From positions 1 to 10,000 of the forward strand of contig JAIWOB010000093.1 of assembly GCA_020217065.1 (NCBI GenBank): a DNA stretch of 10,000 nt, written 5' to 3'. Positions within the stretch are counted from its first letter, which is position 1. The number at the start of each line of letters is the position of its first letter. The position numbers and the translations under genes are program-made. This document shows, in pieces, positions 1 to 5,813 of the stretch. Source of the DNA: Chloroflexota bacterium (GTDB lineage: Bacteria; Chloroflexota; Anaerolineae; Anaerolineales; Villigracilaceae). A model generated the notes under the pieces. The model was not told the origin of the DNA, did not search any database, and was given only the letters and a program-made list of their open reading frames with translations.

Positions 1-329
1 AAACCACCGTATCCCCCGACGTTCTGATAACCATTGCCCGCCTTGCCACTCTCGATACGCCGGGCGTCAGCCGCCTGGCTCCCGTACCGGGCGGGGTGAA
101 CCGCCTTTTCAAGCGCGGCGTCGGCGAAGGAGTGCAAATTGAGACGGAAGACAATACCGTTTACATGGACCTGTTCGTCGTCCTCCGCGAAGGCGTAAAC
201 ATTCGCGAGGCGAGCCGCAACATCCAGCAGAATGTGGCGCGCGCCATGCAGGAAATGGTCGGCATGGAAATCGGCTGCGTCAACGTTCATATCGAAGACA
301 TAGAATATTCCGACAGCGAGGCGCAATAG
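1..329 (+). CDS. Asp23/Gls24 family protein (5' end outside window)
   Basis: This is the C-terminal 108 residues of an Asp23/Gls24 (alkaline-shock, DUF322) protein. The frame is open from base 3 and continues off the left edge, so the GTG at 96 is an internal codon and not the start. Family signatures visible are 'SPDVLITIARLATLDTPGV' near the visible N-terminus, a 'GVNIREASRNIQQNV' helix region, and the closing 'CVNVHIEDIEY' strand. Members are small cytoplasmic or membrane-peripheral proteins. Some in Firmicutes act in cell-envelope stress, but the molecular role is poorly known. The stop lies one base before the nusB ATG, so the two are almost certainly co-transcribed. An Asp23-nusB pairing is also common in Gram-positive genomes. 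The family call is firm; the function is not. Confidence 0.9.
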   Translation, partial: TTVSPDVLITIARLATLDTPGVSRLAPVPGGVNRLFKRGVGEGVQIETEDNTVYMDLFVVLREGVNIREASRNIQQNVARAMQEMVGMEIGCVNVHIEDIEYSDSEAQ

Positions 330-330
330 C

Positions 331-792
331 ATGAAACCCCGCACCAGGGCGCGCGCGATTGCCCTGCAGGTACTTTACGAAACGGATATCGCAAGCAGCC
401 ACTTGCCGGGCGAAGTCCTGAAACAAAGACTGGAGGAATCCCCGCTTGCCGACGACCTGGCTGAGTTTTCGCGGCGGATTATTTTTGGCGTCTTGCCTCT
501 CGTTGGCAAACTCGACCAAGTAATATCAAAATATGCGCCCGAATGGCCCCTCGACCAGATTGCGGCGATTGACCGCAACCTGCTGCGGATTGCGGTTTGG
601 GAATTCGCCGTTCAGGGCGAGACGCCGGTCAAAGTGGCAATCAACGAAGCGGTTGAACTTGCAAAACAATACGGCTCCGATTCAGCGCCGCGTTTCATCA
701 ACGGCGTGTTGGGCGCGCTGGCAAGTCACGAACGCGAAATTAGCCAAATTCTAAAAAACCACATCGCGCAGCCGCCTCAACTGGAATCATAA
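331..792 (+). CDS. nusB: Transcription antitermination factor NusB
   Basis: NusB is a small all-helical RNA-binding protein. With NusE (ribosomal protein S10) it binds boxA RNA and promotes antitermination, chiefly on rRNA operons. The 153-residue length fits the family (about 130-160). Diagnostic stretches are the N-terminal 'RTRARAIALQVLYETD' (residues 4-19), 'IDRNLLRIAVWEF' in the middle, and the C-terminal 'PVKVAINEAVELAKQYG' followed by 'RFINGVLGAL', the most conserved part of NusB. The ATG follows the upstream stop by one base. A GAGG about 10 bases upstream lies inside the preceding gene and probably serves as the ribosome binding site, which suggests translational coupling. The last 15 or so residues are a variable tail. 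There is no sign of damage. Confidence 0.97.
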   Translation: MKPRTRARAIALQVLYETDIASSHLPGEVLKQRLEESPLADDLAEFSRRIIFGVLPLVGKLDQVISKYAPEWPLDQIAAIDRNLLRIAVWEFAVQGETPVKVAINEAVELAKQYGSDSAPRFINGVLGALASHEREISQILKNHIAQPPQLES

Positions 793-794
793 AC

Positions 795-1208
795 ATGGAA
801 ATCTTTGGCGTCGGCACATCCGAAATTCTCTTTATCCTCATCCTTGCCCTGATTATTCTGGGTCCAAAAGACATGCAAAAAGCCGGCAAAACCATCGGCA
901 AATGGCTGCGGAGCGTCGTTACTTCCGACGGATGGAAGGTGATGCGCCAAACCACCAGCCGCCTGCGAACTTTGCCGCATGAATTAATGCGTCAAGCGAA
1001 CGAAGAGCTCAATAACGTCAAGGACATCGGCGAAATTCGAAACGAATTAAAAGGCGCGGGCGAATTTCTGAAAGATTGGGACCCTCGAAAGCCCGTCTCC
1101 ACCACGCGTTTTCAAGCCGCGCCCCCGCCTGCCCCCGCAGCGGGAAATGAAAAGCCTGCCCAACCCGAAACCAAACCCAGCGAAGGCGATTTCAAACCAG
1201 ATGCGTAA
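795..1208 (+). CDS. tatB: Twin-arginine translocase subunit TatB-like (TatA/B family)
   Basis: This is a single-span component of the twin-arginine export pathway. With TatC it recognises folded precursors bearing RR signal peptides at the cytoplasmic membrane. The 137-residue protein has the standard plan: a short N-terminus with Glu10 just before the membrane helix (about residues 10-24), the 'LGP' hinge, an amphipathic helix (about 27-42, 'MQKAGKTIGKWLRS'), a charged helical region to about residue 95, and a Pro/Ala-rich tail. 'LGP' rather than 'FGP' at the hinge, and the long charged region, favour TatB over TatA. After the hinge the usual 'ERLP' is replaced by 'KDMQ', an arrangement I associate with Chloroflexota (from memory). 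No separate TatA gene is visible here; one may lie elsewhere, or this protein may serve both roles. The stop codon overlaps the tatC start. Confidence 0.9.
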   Translation: MEIFGVGTSEILFILILALIILGPKDMQKAGKTIGKWLRSVVTSDGWKVMRQTTSRLRTLPHELMRQANEELNNVKDIGEIRNELKGAGEFLKDWDPRKPVSTTRFQAAPPPAPAAGNEKPAQPETKPSEGDFKPDA

Positions 1209-2214
1209 ATTTCTTTCGATTGCATGGCGGATTCTCTCCTTTCCATTCCGCATGCTCTTTAGGCTTGCCGCCTTTCCCTTTCGCGCCCTTTACCGCAGAT
1301 TTCCAAAATTCTTCAACGCAGTCTGGCGGGGGGTGACTTTTCCATTTCGGCTGGTCTTCAACATTATCGCTTTCCCGTTTCGCAAGCTGCGTCAGTTCCA
1401 CCGTTTTCTAAACACCGAGCCGGAGGAACACCCGCTGAGCGAAGTCTTCCTGGACCTCACTCAAAACGCGGAAGCCCGTCAAATGATGTGGGAACAGGTG
1501 GACGAACTCCGCAAGCATCTATTGCGTTCTCTTCTGGCTTTGATTGCGACGACGCTCCTATCGTTCGCCTTCACTCAAAGAATTGTCGAATTTCTCGCCC
1601 AACCTATCGGCGGCTTGCAGGCGTTGACCGCGATTGACCCGACAGAATCCATTGGCGTTTTTATGCGCGTGGCGCTGTTTTCCGGAATCGCTTTGGCAAT
1701 CCCCTACATTGCGTTGGAAATGTGGCGGTTTGCCGCTCCCGGCTTAAGACCTTACGAACGCAAAATGGGGCTGGCGGCAATCCCTTTGGCGTCCATCTTT
1801 TTCATCGGCGGCGCGGCGTTTACTTTCTTCCTCATGCTTCCCGCAGCCATGCCCTTCCTGACCGAATTCATGGGAGTCAAAACGGAATTGCGTCCGCAAT
1901 CCTATTTCTCCTTTGTGACGGGCTTGATGTTTTGGATTGGTCTATCTTTCGAATTCCCGCTGGTGATTTACGTTTTATCCGCCATTGGCTTTGTAAAACC
2001 GAAAGCGCTCGCCGAACAGTGGCGGCTGGCGGTCGTCGTCATTGCGATTATCGCCGCCATGGTCACGCCGACCATTGACCCGGTCAATCAGGGACTGGTG
2101 ATGGCGCCCCTTATCCTGCTTTATTTTTTCAGCATCGGTTTAAGTTATATCGCCCAGGCGGGACGAAAACGCAAACAGGCTGCTTTGGAGAAAAGGGAAA
2201 GGGAAACGCAATAA
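1201..2214 (+). CDS. tatC: Sec-independent protein translocase TatC with repeat-bearing N-terminal extension
   Basis: TatC is the polytopic receptor of the twin-arginine translocase, which binds RR signal peptides and TatB. I chose the ATG at 1201: it overlaps the tatB stop by 8 bases (ATGCGTAA), a typical coupled start, giving 337 residues. An in-frame ATG at 1147 would add 18 residues inside tatB. The conserved TatC domain covers about residues 93-325: 'DELRKHLLRSL' (101-111; the usual His of 'HLEELR' is Gln99), 'LRPYERK' (182-188) with the conserved Glu186, and 'FEFP' (250-253). Six membrane helices are visible. Typical TatC is about 240-270 residues; the excess is a basic, aromatic N-terminal region (about 1-90). 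It contains four FPFR motifs at 14, 25, 47 and 58, in an 11-residue repeat pattern. The TatC call is firm; the role of the extension is unknown. Confidence 0.96.
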   Translation: MRKFLSIAWRILSFPFRMLFRLAAFPFRALYRRFPKFFNAVWRGVTFPFRLVFNIIAFPFRKLRQFHRFLNTEPEEHPLSEVFLDLTQNAEARQMMWEQVDELRKHLLRSLLALIATTLLSFAFTQRIVEFLAQPIGGLQALTAIDPTESIGVFMRVALFSGIALAIPYIALEMWRFAAPGLRPYERKMGLAAIPLASIFFIGGAAFTFFLMLPAAMPFLTEFMGVKTELRPQSYFSFVTGLMFWIGLSFEFPLVIYVLSAIGFVKPKALAEQWRLAVVVIAIIAAMVTPTIDPVNQGLVMAPLILLYFFSIGLSYIAQAGRKRKQAALEKRERETQ

Positions 2215-2243
2215 GCGACTCCCCGCCCTTTGAAGGAGAGAGA

Positions 2244-4742
2244 ATGAATTTGAACCCAGCGGTATTCCGCCGCGCGACAATTGCGGCGCTCGCGCTTGCC
2301 GTTGTCGGGCAGGCTTGCACGCTTTCCCTATTCCAATCCCCGCTCAACGGCGGCGTCACGCCGACAGCCGTAAACGTTCCGCCCTCGCCAACGCCGATGG
2401 TGGCGGCGCAAACCACCTTCGTCGTCACTCTCCCCGAACCCTTGCAGCCCAACGAAGCCCTCGCCATCGCCATCCTGGATGAAGTCACCGGGCTGTCTTT
2501 GAACGCCACCCAATACCCCATGACCGCCCGCGACTCGTTAACCTACACCGCCACGCTGCCCCTGCCAGTGCATACGATTGTCAAATACCGCTACGTGCGG
2601 CGCGGCGCAACCCAGGTTTTGGAAGACACTCACCGCGGCGCGCCCATCCGCTATCGAATGTACCTTGTGGAAAGCCCCGGTGAAACGCAGGATATCGTTG
2701 CGGATTGGGGCGATAAGTCATACGCCCGTCCCAGCGGAACCATTCTTGGGCAAGCGACCAACGCCGACACCGGCTCCCCCCTCCCCAATATCCTGGTTAA
2801 CGCCGGCGGCGCGCAATCCATCACCGATTCGCAGGGACGTTTTGAATTGACGGGACTCCCCGTCGGCACGCAAAACCTGGTCGCCTACAGCATGGATGGA
2901 ATGTACCGCGCCTTCCAGCAGGGAGCGGCAGTGGCGGACGGACAAACCACAGTCGTGAACCTGCGCATGAAACCCCTGCCGCTGGTCAACACAACTTTCA
3001 TCGTGACCGTGCCAGACTCCACCGTGCCGGGCGTGCCCGTGCGAATCGCCGGCAACATCCTCCAACTGGGAAACACCTTTGCCGATTTGCTGGGCGGGGT
3101 CAGCGTCAGCCCCGACCGGATGCCGGTCATGAGGCTGCAGCCCGACGGGCGTTACGCCGTCACTCTGGCGCTGCCCGCCGGAGCGCACATCCAATATAAA
3201 TACACCCTCGGCGACGGATATTGGAACGCGGAACATAAAGCGGACGGGACCTGGAACTTGCGCGAGCTCATCGTGCCGGAAACGGAAACCGTATTTGAAG
3301 ACACGGTTCTCTCCTGGTCGGCTGGCGATTCCCCCATCCTCTTCGAAGTCAATGTCCCTGCGGTCACTTTACCGAGCGACATCGTCTACATTCAGTTCAA
3401 CGTCTTTGGCTGGATGGAGCCGCTGCCCATGTGGCCCCTGGGAAGAAATCGCTGGGCGTACAAACTTTACAGCCCGCTCAACATCCTCGGCTCTTTTTCC
3501 TATCGTTACTGCCGCAACGGACAATGCGGCAGCGCCGACGACGCGCAAACCGCCGGCCCCGCTCCTGCAGGAAGACAGGTTGCCGCCAGCGTTCTAGGAC
3601 AGGACATTCAAGACACAGTCGCAGCCTGGAAATGGTTCGAAAACCCGGAGCCCGTCACTTTGGTAGGAGCGAGCATCGCGCCCCGTTCAAGCGGATTCAT
3701 GGCAGGCGTTGAATTTCAATCTTTTTACCGCCCCAACTGGTCTTATTACATGCCGCAGGCGTTCCTCAATACCCAGTCCATCGGTTCTAACATCGTCGTG
3801 TTGACTCCCGCCTGGACTTGCAATACCGTCAACCCGTTTGAAATCGCCCCCGTTCCCGGCGAAGACCCCCTTTGGATTGACTCGGCAATCATGATTTCTC
3901 AAGCCCGCGCCCAGGGACTCAACGTGGCGCTCTTCCCAACCCTGCGCTTTCCCGATGGCGCTGAAACCTTCTGGCAAAACGCCCCGCGCACCGCGCAATG
4001 GTGGCAGGAATGGTTCTCCCGTTATCGAAAATTTGCCGTACATTACGCCGACCTTGCCTCACAGACTGGCGCTCAGACTCTTGTCCTCGGCGGCGAGTGG
4101 GTTCTGCCCGCCATGCCCGGAGGAACGCTGCCTAACGGCTCCCCTTCCAACGCCCCAGACGACAGCGAGCTCCAATGGAAATCAATCATTGCAGAGACGC
4201 GCCAGCATTTCAAGGGTCAGGTCTTGTGGGCGCTTCCCTACACGCAAGCCGCCCTGCAAGCCCCGCTGAATTTCCTCAAGGAGGCGGACGGAATTTACCT
4301 GCTATGGTCGGCTGCTCTCTCCTCCAACCCCAGCGCGACCAAAGTAGATTATGCAAATGAAGCGGGACGCCTCTTGGACAACGAAGTCGCTCCGCTTGCC
4401 TCCCTGCTCGACAAACCCGTCATCCTTGCGGTTGCCTATCCTTCTGCGGCAGGCGCGGCAATGGGATGCGTCCCCGACGGCAAGGGGGGGTGTCTCGACT
4501 GGAATTCGCTCAGCAGACCTAATCCCGATGTCGGCGCGGCAAGCCTCAGCCTGCAAACTCAAGCGGACATTTACGAAGCCATGCTGATGACGGTGAATCT
4601 GCGTCCCTGGGTGCGGGGATTTGTCAGCCGTGGATATTATCCGCCGGCTGCGCTACAAGACAAGTCCATGTCGGCGCACAGCAAACCCGTGGCGGATATT
4701 TTATGGTATTGGTATCCGCGCCTTCTGGGGACCATACAATAA
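2244..4742 (+). CDS. Large modular lipoprotein: CBM20-like modules, carboxypeptidase regulatory-like domain, glycosidase-like C-terminus
   Basis: This is an exported 832-residue protein. The N-terminus has twin arginines (9-10), a hydrophobic stretch (11-22) and a probable lipidated Cys25 ('VGQAC', a weak lipobox). Next come a beta-rich module (about 50-150) resembling starch-binding (CBM20/48-like) folds, a carboxypeptidase regulatory-like domain (about 165-245, starting 'GTILGQATNADTG'), a clearer CBM20-like module (about 247-355, with 'IQYKYTLGDGYW') and a weaker third one (about 360-465). Residues 474-832 look like a TIM-barrel glycoside hydrolase, loosely GH113-like: a strand ending in 'GGEW' (Glu618) and a C-terminal 'ADILWYWYPRLLG'. 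The second catalytic acid is not obvious ('VILAVAYPS' around 730). A strong ribosome binding site (AAGGAGAG) precedes the ATG, 29 bases after tatC. It probably binds or processes polysaccharide at the cell surface. Fold assignments are by eye; the substrate is unknown. Confidence 0.8.
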   Translation: MNLNPAVFRRATIAALALAVVGQACTLSLFQSPLNGGVTPTAVNVPPSPTPMVAAQTTFVVTLPEPLQPNEALAIAILDEVTGLSLNATQYPMTARDSLTYTATLPLPVHTIVKYRYVRRGATQVLEDTHRGAPIRYRMYLVESPGETQDIVADWGDKSYARPSGTILGQATNADTGSPLPNILVNAGGAQSITDSQGRFELTGLPVGTQNLVAYSMDGMYRAFQQGAAVADGQTTVVNLRMKPLPLVNTTFIVTVPDSTVPGVPVRIAGNILQLGNTFADLLGGVSVSPDRMPVMRLQPDGRYAVTLALPAGAHIQYKYTLGDGYWNAEHKADGTWNLRELIVPETETVFEDTVLSWSAGDSPILFEVNVPAVTLPSDIVYIQFNVFGWMEPLPMWPLGRNRWAYKLYSPLNILGSFSYRYCRNGQCGSADDAQTAGPAPAGRQVAASVLGQDIQDTVAAWKWFENPEPVTLVGASIAPRSSGFMAGVEFQSFYRPNWSYYMPQAFLNTQSIGSNIVVLTPAWTCNTVNPFEIAPVPGEDPLWIDSAIMISQARAQGLNVALFPTLRFPDGAETFWQNAPRTAQWWQEWFSRYRKFAVHYADLASQTGAQTLVLGGEWVLPAMPGGTLPNGSPSNAPDDSELQWKSIIAETRQHFKGQVLWALPYTQAALQAPLNFLKEADGIYLLWSAALSSNPSATKVDYANEAGRLLDNEVAPLASLLDKPVILAVAYPSAAGAAMGCVPDGKGGCLDWNSLSRPNPDVGAASLSLQTQADIYEAMLMTVNLRPWVRGFVSRGYYPPAALQDKSMSAHSKPVADILWYWYPRLLGTIQ

Positions 4743-4752
4743 ATTTCTCTCC

Positions 4753-4780
4753 AAAACCCGCTCTTGTCGGCGGGTTTTTT
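4753..4780 (+). terminator. Rho-independent terminator closing the Asp23-to-lipoprotein run
   Basis: A 9-bp perfect stem pairs AAAACCCGC (4753-4761) with GCGGGTTTT (4770-4778) around an 8-base loop, and the stem ends in a six-T run (4775-4780). It starts 10 bases after the lipoprotein stop codon. It argues against the upstream TTG at 4764 as a start for the pirin gene, because that codon would lie in the terminator loop. Confidence 0.9.
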
Positions 4781-4829
4781 CACGCCAATCGTCAGAGGCG
4801 GCGGTAAAGAAACGCCTTTTCGCCGCGTC

Positions 4830-5681
4830 ATGAAAGGCATGAATAACTTTAGAACTATCTCCCAAATCATTACGCCGCAGCTTGTCATTGAAGGCGCGGG
4901 CGTCTTGCTGCGACGCTCCTTCGCTCCGCACCCCTCCAATAAATACGACCCGTTCTTGCTCTTCGACCATTTCGCGTTTAATAATCCGCTGGAAGGTCCC
5001 GTGCGCGGTTTTCCGATGCACCCGCATCGCGGCATCGAAACCGTCACCTATATGCTCGACGGCTCCGTAAACCACCGCGACAGCCTGGGCAACGCAGGAC
5101 TGATTGGTCCCGGCGACGTGCAATGGATGACGAGCGGACGCGGTATTCTGCACGAAGAAATGCCCCGCCGCGGCGAAAGCGGAAATATTCTCGGATTTCA
5201 ATTATGGGTTAACCTGCCCGCCGCCAAAAAAATGGGACAGCCGCGTTATCAGGAGATTAAGTCCTCCGCCATTCCGCTCATCGAAAAAAACGGCGCAACG
5301 ATTCGGCTCGTGGCTGGGAACTTCGATGGGATTTACGGACCCGCGACCGAAATCTCCGCCTCCCCTCTTTACATGGACGTTGAATTGGCTCCCGCCTCAA
5401 AATTCGTTCACCCTATTCCAAAAGGACACGCCGCCCTGGCGTACATTTTCGAAGGCATGGGAGAGTTTTGCGGCGAAGCGATTCAATCCGTCAGCATGGC
5501 GGTCTTCAACGACGACGGCGAAAAGGTCGAAATCAACAGCGAAACAGGCGTCCGCTTCATGCTGATTGCCGGCGCGCCGTTCAAAGAGCCTATTGTTCCC
5601 TATGGTCCCTTTGTCATGAATACGCAAGAAGAAATCAGACAAGCGCTGGCAGACCTGCGAAACGGCTCGTTTGTTCAATAA
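4830..5681 (+). CDS. Pirin family protein
   Basis: Pirins are double-cupin, metal-binding cytoplasmic proteins. Characterised members include quercetin dioxygenases and redox or transcription cofactors, and most bacterial ones have no assigned substrate. The 283-residue length is typical. All four metal ligands known from human pirin have counterparts in the N-terminal cupin: His64 and His66 in 'MHPHRGIETVTYM', and His108 and Glu110 in 'GILHEEMP'. 'SVNHRDSLGN' lies between them. The second half ('MDVELAPASKFVHPIPKGH', then 'GAPFKEPIVPYGPFVMNT') matches the pirin C-terminal domain. The start is uncertain: ATG 4830 or ATG 4839 (N-terminus 'MNNFRTISQI'), neither with a good ribosome binding site. 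The gene lies between two terminators, so it is probably transcribed alone, but I see no convincing promoter in the short gap upstream. Confidence 0.93.
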   Translation: MKGMNNFRTISQIITPQLVIEGAGVLLRRSFAPHPSNKYDPFLLFDHFAFNNPLEGPVRGFPMHPHRGIETVTYMLDGSVNHRDSLGNAGLIGPGDVQWMTSGRGILHEEMPRRGESGNILGFQLWVNLPAAKKMGQPRYQEIKSSAIPLIEKNGATIRLVAGNFDGIYGPATEISASPLYMDVELAPASKFVHPIPKGHAALAYIFEGMGEFCGEAIQSVSMAVFNDDGEKVEINSETGVRFMLIAGAPFKEPIVPYGPFVMNTQEEIRQALADLRNGSFVQ

Positions 5682-5712
5682 AAAAAACCTCCCGCCGTGG
5701 GAGGTTTTTTTT
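5680..5712. terminator. Symmetric bidirectional terminator shared by pirin and hisS/tRNA-His
   Basis: Eight A's (5680-5687), then CCTCCC, loop GCCGT and GGGAGG (5688-5704), then eight T's (5705-5712). Because it is a perfect inverted repeat, it reads as an intrinsic terminator on both strands. On the plus strand it overlaps the pirin stop codon (5679-5681). On the minus strand it begins one base beyond the tRNA-His discriminator base. Confidence 0.93.
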
Positions 5713-5713
5713 G

Positions 5714-5786
5714 GGAGCCTGAAGGGTTTCGAACCCTCAACATCTACATCCACAGTGTAGCGCTCTGCCGTTGAGCTACAGGCTCC
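5714..5786 (-). tRNA. tRNA-His (anticodon GTG)
   Basis: Read on the minus strand, the sequence folds into a full cloverleaf. The acceptor stem pairs GAGCCTG (positions 1-7) with CAGGCTC (66-72). The D stem is GCTC/GAGC. The anticodon stem CTACA/TGTAG carries loop CTGTGGA, giving anticodon GTG for histidine. The T arm is GAGGG/CCCTT with loop TTCGAAA. An extra G at -1 (base 5786) faces C73 (base 5714), the G-1:C73 pair that marks tRNA-His and is the main HisRS identity element. The 3' CCA is not encoded, since the bases after C73 are C-A-A, so it must be added enzymatically. The tRNA lies 27 bases downstream of the hisS stop on the same strand, with no convincing promoter between them, and directly before a terminator. 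Confidence 0.97.
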
Positions 5787-5813
5787 ATATCGGAAACGGG
5801 CGTTATTTTACCA

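Noticed and set aside
1147..1200. Earlier in-frame ATG for tatC
   Set aside because: It lies deep inside tatB and would add a Pro/Lys-rich stretch that is the out-of-frame reading of the TatB tail. The 1201 start gives the usual ATG/TAA overlap.
1207..1404. The FPFR repeats considered as a DNA repeat element inserted in tatC
   Set aside because: The DNA copies differ widely in codons and synonymous positions, and the pattern is clear only at protein level, so this is an old protein repeat and not a mobile or recent tandem DNA repeat.
2718..3236. 172-residue minus-strand open frame
   Set aside because: It lies inside the lipoprotein gene on the opposite strand. The plus-strand frame has clear domains, and this one has low-complexity content typical of a shadow frame.
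4484..4490. Run of seven G's in the lipoprotein gene, considered as a phase-variation tract or frameshift
   Set aside because: The frame continues correctly to a sensible C-terminus, and seven bases is short for a contingency tract.
4798..4826. GCGGCG/CGCCGC inverted repeat just upstream of the pirin start, considered as a regulatory hairpin
   Set aside because: A 6-bp stem with a 17-base loop in GC-rich sequence is easily due to chance, and no riboswitch-like features surround it.
4701..5201. 166-residue minus-strand open frame spanning the lipoprotein end and pirin
   Set aside because: It crosses a terminator and two real genes and has no recognisable motif.
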